Source: Thiothrix nivea DSM 5205 (lineage in GTDB: Bacteria; Pseudomonadota; Gammaproteobacteria; Thiotrichales; Thiotrichaceae). From it: 64,000 nt of DNA. The translations under genes and the position numbers were made by a program. The stretch lies in contig NZ_JH651384.1 in assembly GCF_000260135.1 (NCBI RefSeq), positions 1,863,693-1,927,692 on the forward strand. The letters are read 5' to 3'. Every line of letters starts with the position of its first letter. Within the stretch, counting starts at the first letter, position 1. Below, one piece after another: positions 44,078-52,394 of the stretch. The notes beneath the pieces are model-generated. The model had not been told where the DNA came from, did not search any database, and was given only the letters and a program-made list of their open reading frames with translations.

Positions 44078-45663
44078 GTAAGCGTTCACGCCCTCTGATA
44101 GGCATTGCAGCGATTTTATAGTAAATTCACCCCATCCCAATAACGAGCCATTATCCCCTTGCCAGCCCTAGCCCACCCACTGCCGACCACCCTTGATGAA
44201 GCACATCAGCTGATCGTGCGCCAACAGGAACGGATAGCCGGGTTGGAGAAGCAAGCGGCACGGGTAGTGGTGTTGGAACAGCAAGTCGAAACGCTGCAAA
44301 AACAGCTCGAAGAACTGGTGGCCAAACTGGGCAGCAGTTCCCGCAACAGCTCCAAACCGCCGTCCTCAGACAGCCCGGAACAACGGGCAGCCCGTCCAAA
44401 ACGCAAGGGGAGTGGCCGCCCGCATGGCGGGCAACCCGGCCATCCACGCCACGAACGGGCGTTATATCCCCCCGAACAAGTGACCCGCACTGAACAGTAT
44501 TTCCCGGAAAGCACCTGCGCCTGTGGTGGGGCAGTGGCGGTTGACTGGGAAAACCCTTACCGCCATCAGGTCACGGACATCGCCCCTCCGCCGCCACCCG
44601 AGGTGACGGAGCACCAGTTTTACCACGGTGTCTGCCAATCCTGCGGCAACCAACACCACAGCCAGTGGCCGGACTGGGTCCCCAGCGGGCAAATGGGTGC
44701 GGGTGTGATTGCCTGGATTGTGGTGCTGGCCGGACAGTTTCGCCTGTCGATGCGCCAAACCCAGCTCCTGTTGTGGGAAGTCTGGCAGGTGCGCTTCAGC
44801 ACCGGGGCGATCAGCAAAGCGCAAGGCAAATCCATCCCGTGGATGGGGCCGCTGTACCGTCAGGTCGGTGAGCATGTGCGTGGGCAGGCGGTCTGCCATG
44901 CCGATGAAACCCGCCATTACCGTGGCACGAACACCTACTGGTTATGGGCATTGGCGGACAACACCGTCACGTACTTCATGACCCATTACTCACGCGGCAA
45001 GGCTGCCGCCGATGCCTTGTTGGGCAGTTTTACCGGTTATCTGGTGACAGACCACTTCAGCGGTTACGGCAATGTCCCGCCCGAACGGCGGCAACTGTGC
45101 TGGGCACACCTGATCCGGCACTTCCGCAAGATGGCCGGGCGTTGTGGCGGAGGGGGAATGGTTGGCAAACGCCTGCTGCTGATTGCCTGCGCCACCGTCC
45201 GCACCCATCACCGCTGGCAACAGCACCCCGAAGGGGCGGCACGCTACCGGCGGCGGATACTGCGCCTGCGCCGCAGCTTCCAGGCCACCCTCAGCCTGGG
45301 CGAAGCATTGGATAACTGCAAACGCACCCGCAACCAATGCAAACATCTCCGTAAAGATGAGGCCATGTGCTGGACTTTCCTCAAGGATACACGCATTCCC
45401 CTCACCAATAACCGCGCTGAACGGGTGATCCGCCCCTACGTGCAATGGCGTAAGACCAGTTTTGCCAGCCAGTCGGCACAAGGGGACAGGTTCCGGCCAA
45501 CCGTGCTGACCGTGTTGGGGACTGCCCGGCAATTGGGGATGGATATGGCAACCCTGATGCGCTATGTGTGCTCCCAAGGCTTGGCTCATAAGCCGGTCGC
45601 CGTGCGCTTCCCCTTGGGGCAGGTCTGTACCCGCAAACCGCTACAAATGGCGTGAACGCTTAC
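44078..45663 (+). mobile_element. IS66-family insertion sequence, copy 2 (inside the IS630 element)
   Basis: Same length (1586 bases), same ends and same orientation as copy 1 at 19340-20925. The 9-base repeat AACCGGATG borders it (44069-44077 and 45664-45672) and differs from that of copy 1, so the two copies inserted separately. The encoded proteins are identical, pointing to recent movement. Confidence 0.95.
44159..45655 (+). CDS. IS66-family transposase (TnpC type), copy 2
   Basis: A 498-residue transposase identical in sequence to copy 1, again with an apparent TTG start 81 bases inside the element. The coiled coil, zinc-binding Cys cluster and DDE residues are all intact, so this copy can supply transposase for both. 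It is encoded in the same direction as the IS630 gene it interrupts and opposite to the multi-GAF gene. Confidence 0.95.
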   Translation: MPALAHPLPTTLDEAHQLIVRQQERIAGLEKQAARVVVLEQQVETLQKQLEELVAKLGSSSRNSSKPPSSDSPEQRAARPKRKGSGRPHGGQPGHPRHERALYPPEQVTRTEQYFPESTCACGGAVAVDWENPYRHQVTDIAPPPPPEVTEHQFYHGVCQSCGNQHHSQWPDWVPSGQMGAGVIAWIVVLAGQFRLSMRQTQLLLWEVWQVRFSTGAISKAQGKSIPWMGPLYRQVGEHVRGQAVCHADETRHYRGTNTYWLWALADNTVTYFMTHYSRGKAAADALLGSFTGYLVTDHFSGYGNVPPERRQLCWAHLIRHFRKMAGRCGGGGMVGKRLLLIACATVRTHHRWQQHPEGAARYRRRILRLRRSFQATLSLGEALDNCKRTRNQCKHLRKDEAMCWTFLKDTRIPLTNNRAERVIRPYVQWRKTSFASQSAQGDRFRPTVLTVLGTARQLGMDMATLMRYVCSQGLAHKPVAVRFPLGQVCTRKPLQMA

Positions 45664-47870
45664 AACCGGATGATTGTTGAACAATGGTTGGAAGCCTTGG
45701 GAAAATCGTTGCAGCAAGGTCAGGAAAAGCCCAAACCTTATGTGCTTGTCTGGGACAATGCGAGCTTCCATTTAGGCGGTGACCTGGAGGCGATTGCCAT
45801 GAAATACCAGATTCGTATCATTCAGTTACCCGCTTATTCGCCTGATCTCAACCCCATCGAGCAATGCTGGGCAACCTTGAAACATTATGCGCGTCTGGCC
45901 ATGGGAAAAGGTAGCACCCTGGACGACGCGATTGATTACGCATTCAACAGACAAAGTGTAGCCGACTAAAATGAAAAGACTATACCATTCTACTGAGTCT
46001 TTCAGTGTTTTGATAAAGATTGGTTGCCCTTCAATAATGATGTTCTCAGTACGCCCCTGCCTCTCAAGATCAATAGAGCGTGTTGAGTCCCATATAGGTT
46101 TGTCCGGGTCATTGTCTTTATACAGCCATGGTTGTCCGTCTTTATAAATTAGGGGAAATCTGATGCTGTTTTGTTCGCGGTCATGCAAAGCGATATATAG
46201 GTTATCCGAATACATGACCTTCCGGATATATTTACGTGCAAGTTTTAACAGGCCATCAAGGGTTAGACTTTGGTCGGCGTGCTGCTGACTAACACGCTTT
46301 GCAAAGACTGCCAATCTGTCATAGCGTTTCCCGTTATGGATACTGTTAACTCGTCGCCCCACAGCATCCGACACTTCGTCAATAATACGTGTACTGATCG
46401 AGCCAGGTTTATTGGAAGGAATAACGAAACAGCCAACAACGTGACGATCTTCATCTGAATAACCACAACGCATAGGGGCTACAAGATATGATTTGCCGCC
46501 AAATTCCATCCGTAACGGGTCTGTTGTATAATCCCTCGGTAAAACACGATGACCGTGTGCCCATTGGGCGATTTCATTCTGCCATCCCGCTTCCTCCCCT
46601 ACCAAATTCTTGTGCCTGATGTCATGAGGCCAACGTCGATTCCAAGCAAAATTAGAATTATTAATTGTCCATATTTCCAAATCATTAATGCCGTAGGCTT
46701 CTTTCAGATAATTTGCGGCATCTTGATACAATACAGTCGGATTTGTTTCTTTGCTCGCATCCATATCAGTAATGAATGCCTGCTTTTTCTGGGTACGGAA
46801 TGTTGCCAGTAACAAACCTGTAAAATCAGCAACAGCATCTAAAAAATGCATATCCCGCACGTTATAGGCGTTTGCTGTGCGGTTATGCAACACGATATGT
46901 CCAAATACAAAACCAGTTGGGTGATAGATGGTGGCTCCTAACCAAGACTGGCAGTTTCCATCCACACCGAGTAGTTTTTCCTGTGGGGTAAGCTCAAAAC
47001 TGCCGTGATAGAGTTGCCCCTTCTCCTTGTCGCCAATCATAGCAGCAAGATTCTGCTGACCACCAACAATGCGCAATAAATAATCATTATCGAGAGCGGC
47101 ATTGTTTTCAGGCGAACGGAAGCCAGGAATAATGCCTGCATGTTCGCTGTTGGCGAGGTAATAGCGATCGGTTTCCAAAGGGTTTTTAATCAGGATATGC
47201 GGGCGATCATTGTTATGATAACGCTCTTGTAAGCTGTCCAAAACACAGGAAAGAATCCCGCACTCTCTCTGAATTTGGTTGTTTGCCAAACTCCGTTGCA
47301 GGTTATTCCGTAGCTGGTTGAAAATCTGATCATATTTTTCTCGATCGTGCAAAACTGTGAGGAATTTGGCAAAGCGGTCGCTCAATACATCCACTATTTT
47401 CACAGTTGTGGAGGTATAGGGCGATTTACCTGTCTTGCGTTGAACAATGAATGCCCCGATAGGGCTCTTCTCTCGTGACAAATGCATAGGAACCGCGAAA
47501 GCACTCACAACTCCAGGAAAAGTAGCTGTTTCTGCGCCACCTTCAACATGAAACATGGGGTAAGCATCTCGCTCCAGTCGTTGGGAAGCCACTTTCAATA
47601 CATCAGGGTTGGTCAGCAATGCATGGGTTTCTGACTTGTCTCCAGTCGGCTGTCCGCCATCCACAGCTAACTGATACTTACCACTATCGTCCCGGTACAC
47701 AATGCTCAGTTCATCCTTATCAATACCTGGTAGCTGGTCAACCTCTAACAATGCTTCGATCAATCCACTGATATGATCGACTTTGCTAACGGCATCTTGT
47801 AAATGATCCACTACAGTGGCGACAGTTTCCCAGAGAGCTAAGGCGTTATCTAAAGGATGGGATAATTCAC

Positions 47871-49034
47871 TCATATTGTCTTTACCATTCGATGCTGTTT
47901 GTTTGATTTTTGCTGGGTCTGAGTACGCCGGTTTTTTATAAAACGTTGGTATTCTTCTAGCAGATGTTCCAAAGCAGTTGGTTGGTCGGATGCAACAAGA
48001 GCCAAAAACTTCAGAGTATCCCAGTGATTGTCTTCAGTACGCTCCATGGCTTCCCGCGCCAGTTTTCGCATAATGTATTTACGCCCACCTTTTCCCGGTG
48101 CTGGTGCACCATCTGCGGTGAGTTTTAAGAAAGCGTAAAGGTGGTCAAAAATGGTATGGATGTCTTTTTGGGTGGTGTATCCGGCACTAGTAACGCCAAT
48201 GTCTGACAGTTGTTCCTGCCATGTTGAGAAGCGGTGCGCATGATAAACGCTAGGTAACTCACGCAAGACCATTTCAACCCGTTCTAACCCCAGCACACAC
48301 TCAGCAAATACTGTCTCTGCCGGAATCAATTTGCCGTCATCGCCAATATAGTTTTCGATAAATAGCGAATTGGAAATCTCAACAAAGCGCCCGCAACGGC
48401 AGGTTCCGGGTGCTTTCTCCCGATTTTCGCAAGCAGCGCAGACGACTTCAGGTCGCTCATAGAACACTTCAGTATGTGGCCCACATTTCTTGCCATCGCT
48501 GGCGATCTGTCCGGTGGAGCGTTGTCGCCAGAAGCAGTGCTCCTGATCCAGCCCCACCAGTCGTGAGGTATCCACGCCCAGTTCACGCCAACATCGGTAG
48601 CTCGCTTCATCCCGCCCGAACTCGCCATCATCCAGATAAGTAACCCACAAGCGTTCCTTTTCCAGCCCCAATACATCGGTTAGAAAATGCCATAAGCGGG
48701 GTAATACCGTTTCCCGTTCACTACAGCCAATATGAAATGCAGCCGACATATGAAACAGGCTCAGGCGCGTCGGGTCTGTTCCCACCTGCTTCATGTCGAA
48801 ATGCCGGAAACAGGGCTGGGTAAATGCGAATTTGCCGCCGGTTTGCTCGACGATTTTTTCCAGATCATTTTCCACCTGAATCAAACCGGCACTCATGACA
48901 AAAGACATGGGCACCGAATCGTGCAACAGGGAGGAAGGCGGTAAACGGGAAAAACCGTCTTGCGCATGAAGACTGAGAAAAGCCTCGCTGATGGCGTCGC
49001 AATCCATTGTGTTGCGGTTTTGCTCTGGGGTCAT
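47871..49034 (-). CDS. Free-standing alanyl-tRNA-synthetase-like catalytic core protein
   Basis: A 387-residue class II synthetase core of the AlaRS type. An AlaRS-like N-terminus (Pro-Ser-Ser-Leu...Ser-Ala-Gly-Leu, about 33-51) is followed by a motif-2-like segment (Thr-Gln-Pro-Cys-Phe-Arg, 72-77, then Phe-His-Met). Cys-Gly-Pro-His-Thr-Glu-Val-Phe-Tyr-Glu (184-193) and a motif-3-like Val-Leu-Gly-Leu-Glu-Arg-Val (247-253) also fit. A Cys-x2-Cys-x9-Cys-x-Cys cluster (199-214) could bind zinc. The editing and C-Ala domains of true AlaRS (over 850 residues) are absent. Aminoacyl-adenylate formation is likely; the acceptor (tRNA, carrier protein or small molecule) is unknown. The frame opens at 49094, but the ATG at 49034 has an AAGGGA site. 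Its stop overlaps the multi-GAF gene start (ATGA). Confidence 0.78.
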   Translation of the reverse strand: MTPEQNRNTMDCDAISEAFLSLHAQDGFSRLPPSSLLHDSVPMSFVMSAGLIQVENDLEKIVEQTGGKFAFTQPCFRHFDMKQVGTDPTRLSLFHMSAAFHIGCSERETVLPRLWHFLTDVLGLEKERLWVTYLDDGEFGRDEASYRCWRELGVDTSRLVGLDQEHCFWRQRSTGQIASDGKKCGPHTEVFYERPEVVCAACENREKAPGTCRCGRFVEISNSLFIENYIGDDGKLIPAETVFAECVLGLERVEMVLRELPSVYHAHRFSTWQEQLSDIGVTSAGYTTQKDIHTIFDHLYAFLKLTADGAPAPGKGGRKYIMRKLAREAMERTEDNHWDTLKFLALVASDQPTALEHLLEEYQRFIKNRRTQTQQKSNKQHRMVKTI

Positions 49035-49235
49035 TAAGCAAGTCCCTTGTCGGGGATCAACCCCGTTACAAATTAAGCATGTAGCCCAAACCACTTTTAT
49101 AGCAATTTTGTGTAATCTTTACCATCCTTGTTATCCTTTTCGGACAAAAACATTAGGATTGGGATGGGTTTTGTGCGGGCGTGGTCAGTCGCGTTTGGTA
49201 TCCATTCGAAAAAGTAACAGTTTGTCTACGTTGCA

Positions 49236-49278
49236 AAATCCGACTAAAATGGATTTAAATTCCAGATTGGTCGGATTT
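49236..49278. promoter_or_regulatory. Inverted repeat just upstream of the DUF4143-type ATPase
   Basis: AAATCCGAC (49236-49244) and GTCGGATTT (49270-49278) are perfect 9-base inverted arms ending one base before the ATG at 49280, with an ATTTAAAT core between them. No Shine-Dalgarno sequence is visible, so the repeat may be an operator or an RNA hairpin that masks the start. The 185-base gap it lies in holds no other feature. Confidence 0.4.
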
Positions 49279-49279
49279 C

Positions 49280-50506
49280 ATGTACATACATCGCACCCTC
49301 GAACAAACCATCCAACAAGTCAGCAAGACCTTTCCCGCCCTGCTGCTCACGGGCGCAAGGCAGGTCGGCAAAACCACGCTACTGGAAAACTGTGCACCGG
49401 AAGGCTACCGCTACGTCACCCTGGATGACCCCGAGCAGGCTGCCTTGGCGAAAACTGACCCGGCTTTGTTCTTCCAACGTCACCCGCCGCCAGTGATTGT
49501 CGATGAAATCCAGTATGCTCCTGAGTTGTTCCGCGCCATCAAACTGATCGTGGATCGCGACAAAAAGCCGGGGCAGTTATGGCTGACCGGCTCGCAGAAA
49601 TTCCATCTGATGCAAGGCGTTACCGAAAGTCTGGCCGGGCGCGTGGCGGTGCTGGATTTGACAGGCTTGTCGTATGCGGAAATCAGCCAACGCGCCGAAA
49701 AAGTTCTTCCCTTCCTGCCGGGTCAGCACTGGCTGGATGCCGCGCGGAAGCGGGCAGACAAGCCTTTGACCTTGCCGGATGTTTACCGGTTGATCTGGCG
49801 CGGCAGCTACCCACGGATTGCGCTTGACCCCGAAACGCCGCGCGACCTGTTCTATAACGCCTATATCCAGACCTATCTGCAACGCGATGTACGCGATTTG
49901 ACCCGTGTCGGCGATGAACGCGCTTTTCTGCAATTCCTGCGCGCCGTGGCCGCCCGCACCTCCCAATTACTCAACTATGCGGATTTGGCGCGGGACGTGG
50001 ATATTGACCAGAAAACGGCGAAAACCTGGCTGTCGATTCTGGAAACCTCGGGCATCATTTTCCTGTTGCAACCCTGGCATAACAACGTCAGCAAGCGCCT
50101 GCTCAAAACCCCCAAGCTGTATTTTCTGGATGCGGGACTGTGCGCCTACCTGACCCAATGGTCATCGCCGGAAACCCTGGAGGCGGGTGCGATGAATGGA
50201 GCCATGCTGGAAAACTGGATACTGATGGAAATCCTCAAAAGCTACTGGCATAACGGTTTGCAACCCAGCGTCTGGTTTTACCGTGATAAGGACAAGCGTG
50301 AAATTGACCTGCTGCTGGAGCAGGATGGCAAACTGCACCCGGTGGAATTCAAGAAAACGGCCAGCCCTGGTCAGTCAGCGAGCAAACATTTCTCCGTGCT
50401 GGAAAAACTAGGGATTGAGGTTGGGCATGGCGCTGTGGTGTGTTTGAAGGAGGTAGATGTACCATTGTCGCGGGAGGTGGATGCGATACCGGCAGGCTAT
50501 TTGTAG
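49280..50506 (+). CDS. ATP-binding protein of the AAA_14/DUF4143 family
   Basis: A 408-residue P-loop ATPase. The Walker A segment Gly-Ala-Arg-Gln-Val-Gly-Lys-Thr-Thr lies at about 25-33, a Walker B-like Val-Ile-Val-Asp-Glu-Ile-Gln at about 72-78, and a sensor-like Thr-Gly-Ser-Gln near 101-104. The C-terminal half is the DUF4143 domain, with Tyr-Phe-Leu-Asp-Ala-Gly-Leu-Cys-Ala-Tyr-Leu and a late Glu-Ile-Asp-Leu-Leu...Glu-Phe-Lys that resembles a PD-(D/E)xK nuclease-like fold. These proteins are widespread, often solitary and horizontally spread; their role is unsettled. The stop overlaps the operator-like palindrome before cbbR. Confidence 0.85.
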   Translation: MYIHRTLEQTIQQVSKTFPALLLTGARQVGKTTLLENCAPEGYRYVTLDDPEQAALAKTDPALFFQRHPPPVIVDEIQYAPELFRAIKLIVDRDKKPGQLWLTGSQKFHLMQGVTESLAGRVAVLDLTGLSYAEISQRAEKVLPFLPGQHWLDAARKRADKPLTLPDVYRLIWRGSYPRIALDPETPRDLFYNAYIQTYLQRDVRDLTRVGDERAFLQFLRAVAARTSQLLNYADLARDVDIDQKTAKTWLSILETSGIIFLLQPWHNNVSKRLLKTPKLYFLDAGLCAYLTQWSSPETLEAGAMNGAMLENWILMEILKSYWHNGLQPSVWFYRDKDKREIDLLLEQDGKLHPVEFKKTASPGQSASKHFSVLEKLGIEVGHGAVVCLKEVDVPLSREVDAIPAGYL

Positions 50507-50540
50507 TAAATACATTTAATTTACTTAAGTTTATGAAAAA
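50506..50540. promoter_or_regulatory. Candidate CbbR operator upstream of cbbR
   Basis: GTAAAT-N7-ATTTAC (50506-50524) followed by TTTACT-N2-AGTTTA (50520-50533) and TGAAAAA. The order and spacing equal those of the cbbL-side site at 40533-40566. It lies 83-117 bases before the cbbR start, a fitting place for autoregulation by a LysR protein. Confidence 0.5.
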
Positions 50541-50622
50541 ACAAAAATACCTATCTTTTTTGTAATCCCCCTCCAATTAAGATACATTGTCAAAACGAAA
50601 TTAACTGTTTATAGGTTTTCCG

Positions 50623-51642
50623 ATGAACCTGCGCCACATCACCCTCCATCAGCTCCGCCTGTTCCACAGCCTGGGCAAGCACCTGTCGTTCACCCGCGCG
50701 GCAGAGGAGATGCATTTGTCGCAACCGGCCATGTCGATCCAGATCAAGCGGCTGGAAGAAAGCGTGGGGATGCCGCTGGTGGAAAAGATGGGCAAGCGCC
50801 TGTTCCTCACCGAAGCCGGGCGCGAACTGTTCGAAGCCTCACGCGATGTGCTGGATCGTCTCAAAGTCCTCAACGAAGACATGATCGGCATGGAAGAAGG
50901 TGTGAAAGGCCCGCTCAATCTGGCGGCCATTACCACCGCCAAGTATTTCATGCCACACCTGCTGGGTGCTTTCATGCGCGACTACCCCGGTGTGGAGCCG
51001 AACCTGACCATCACCAATCAGGCCAAAGTGGTCGGGCGGCTGGAAGAAAACATGGACGATCTGGTCATCATGGGCACCATTCCGGAAAACATGGAGCTGG
51101 AGGCGGAATACTTTCTCGACAACCCGCTGGTAGTGGTCGCACCGCCTGATCATCCGCTGGTTGGCCGGAAAAACATCCCGCTGGAACGCATTGCCGAGGA
51201 ACGCTTCATTTCCCGTGAACTGGGTTCCGGCACCCGCGAAGCCCGTCGCCGCCTGTTCGCCGAACACGGGCTGGAAAGCAAGGCGTATATGGAACTGGGC
51301 AGCGGCGAAGCCATCAAGCAGGCCGTCATGGCAGGGCTGGGTATTTCCGTGCTGTCGATCCACAACCTGCGGCTAGAGCTGGAAGCCGGGCTGGTCGCCG
51401 TGCTGGATGTGCAACACTTCCCACTGGTGCGCAAATGGTATGCGGTGCACCTGAAGAGCAAAAAGCTTTCCAACACCTCGCGTCGTTTCCTCGATTTTCT
51501 GCTGCACGACGGGGCGCGTTTGTGGGAGGAAATCAATGAAACCCAGCTGGTATGCGCCAGCAAACTGGCCAAGGTGGCAGATAATGCCGCTTACAAAACG
51601 ACCTACACCCTTTCCTCACTCTCTGACCGGGCGTTGAACTGA
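50623..51642 (+). CDS. cbbR: CbbR, LysR-type regulator of carbon fixation
   Basis: A 339-residue LysR regulator. The N-terminal helix-turn-helix (about 3-62) has [18 protein letters not shown]. The effector domain follows from about 90, with Thr-Ala-Lys-Tyr-Phe-Met-Pro typical of CbbR. CbbR senses Calvin-cycle or redox metabolites and activates cbb genes. It points away from cbbL, as in most autotrophs, but here 10 kb of accessory DNA lies between them. The ATG has an overlapping A+T-rich leader with a weak ribosome site. Its stop shares one base with the csoS1D start. Confidence 0.9.
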   Translation: MNLRHITLHQLRLFHSLGKHLSFTRAAEEMHLSQPAMSIQIKRLEESVGMPLVEKMGKRLFLTEAGRELFEASRDVLDRLKVLNEDMIGMEEGVKGPLNLAAITTAKYFMPHLLGAFMRDYPGVEPNLTITNQAKVVGRLEENMDDLVIMGTIPENMELEAEYFLDNPLVVVAPPDHPLVGRKNIPLERIAEERFISRELGSGTREARRRLFAEHGLESKAYMELGSGEAIKQAVMAGLGISVLSIHNLRLELEAGLVAVLDVQHFPLVRKWYAVHLKSKKLSNTSRRFLDFLLHDGARLWEEINETQLVCASKLAKVADNAAYKTTYTLSSLSDRALN

Positions 51643-52283
51643 TGGATAATGTCAAACTACGTGTGTATTCCTTCATCGACTCGCTGCAACCGCAGCTGGC
51701 TTCTTATCTGGCAACCTCTTCGCAGGGTTTTCTGCCGATCCCCGGCGATGCCTGTTTGTGGGTGGAAGTCGCGCCCGGTATGTCGGTGCATCGCCTCAGC
51801 GACATCGCCCTCAAGGCGACCAACGTGCGCCTCGGCCAGCAGGTGGTGGAACGCGCGTTCGGCAGCATGGAAATCCACTTCCGCAACCAGAGCGAAGTGC
51901 TGACGGCGGGCGATGCGATCCTGTCCGAAATTCACCATTCCATCGAGGATCGTGCGCCCTGCCGGATTGCCTGGAAAGAGATCATCCGCGCCATCGCGCC
52001 GGATCATGCCACCCTGATCAACCGCCAGTTGCGCATGGGTTCCATGTTGCTGCCCGGTAAAAGCATGTTCATTCTGGAAACCGAGCCTGCCGGTTATATT
52101 GTGTATGCGGCGAATGAAGCCGAAAAAGCCGCGCATGTGACACTGGTGGACATGAAAGCCTTCGGCCCGTTCGGGCGGCTGATCATGATGGGCAGCGAGG
52201 CCGAAACCGCGCAGGCGATGTATGCCGCCGAGCAAGCGATTGCCGTGCTCAACCAGCGCGCCAACGGACGCTTACCAACCTGA
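51642..52283 (+). CDS. csoS1D: CsoS1D, tandem-BMC pseudohexamer shell protein
   Basis: A 213-residue protein with two BMC domains in a row (about 5-105 and 110-205), forming trimers with a large gated pore in known structures. The first half has [15 protein letters not shown]. The second ends with Leu-Ile-Met-Met-Gly-Ser-Glu-Ala-Glu. CsoS1D is often in a satellite position near the cso operon; here it is translationally coupled to cbbR (TGATG) and transcribed away from the main operon. Confidence 0.88.
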   Translation: MDNVKLRVYSFIDSLQPQLASYLATSSQGFLPIPGDACLWVEVAPGMSVHRLSDIALKATNVRLGQQVVERAFGSMEIHFRNQSEVLTAGDAILSEIHHSIEDRAPCRIAWKEIIRAIAPDHATLINRQLRMGSMLLPGKSMFILETEPAGYIVYAANEAEKAAHVTLVDMKAFGPFGRLIMMGSEAETAQAMYAAEQAIAVLNQRANGRLPT

Positions 52284-52394
52284 CTTCTGGTGGGCGGCGC
52301 TACAAATCCATAACAAAAAAACTGCGGACTTTTGCGGTGGTTCTGCTTATGCTGGCCTGATTTGCCCGCAACAGAAACCCTTATCGCAACTGCA

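Larger units (their letters stand above)
43446..45969 (+). pseudogene. IS630-family transposase, frameshifted and interrupted by IS66
   Basis: The first frame (43446-43826) gives 126 residues with a helix-turn-helix N-terminus (Tyr-Ser-Lys-Asp-Leu-Arg-Glu-Arg-Val). The catalytic part continues in the -1 frame from an A8 run at 43788-43795, with Leu-Phe-Ala-Asp-Glu-Ala-Gly-Phe as first Asp site. It stops at the IS66 element (44078) and resumes at 45664 with Val-Trp-Asp-Asn-Ala-Ser-Phe-His and Asn-Pro-Ile-Glu-Gln-Cys-Trp, the second Asp and the Glu. IS630 elements often use such A-run frameshifting, so the shift itself may be normal. The IS66 insertion is what breaks the gene. Confidence 0.85.
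43386..45982 (+). mobile_element. IS630-family insertion sequence, itself carrying an IS66-family copy
   Basis: Near-perfect inverted ends (about 26 bases, starting TAGTCTTTTCATTTTAGTC) are bordered by the dinucleotide TA on both sides (43384-43385 and 45983-45984), the target repeat typical of IS630/Tc1-mariner elements. Without the inner IS66 copy and its 9-base repeat the element is 1002 bases, a normal IS630 size. It sits inside the multi-GAF gene. Confidence 0.92.
42183..47874 (-). pseudogene. Large multi-GAF sensor protein, disrupted by nested insertion sequences
   Basis: Two minus-strand pieces, 47874-45985 and 43385-42183, rejoin in one frame when the IS630-type element and one TA are removed: 3093 bases, 1030 residues. 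About four GAF-like domains are visible (roughly 20-190, 215-400, 410-560 and 575-730). The fourth is the one split at codon 631. A long coiled coil follows (about 740-800), then a region that could be a degenerate histidine-kinase ATPase fold, then a C-terminal 100 residues of unknown type. No phospho-acceptor His or clear ATP-binding G-box is seen. The 3' half is strikingly A+T-rich compared with the 5' half. The start overlaps the synthetase-like gene stop (ATGA), so the two worked as a pair. Confidence 0.75.

Noticed and set aside
19340-45663. The two IS66 copies as a composite transposon that moved the carbon operon
   Set aside because: Each copy has its own 9-base repeat directly at its two ends, so they inserted independently; a composite would share one repeat at the outer ends only.
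45586-45969. Independent transposase gene at 45652-45969
   Set aside because: It is the C-terminal end of the IS630 transposase restarted after the IS66 insertion; its first codons come from the IS66 end.
40404-50622. A site-specific integrative element with att sites at the matching palindromes
   Set aside because: No integrase or recombinase other than IS transposases is present, and the two palindromes differ at several bases, so regulator sites are a simpler reading.
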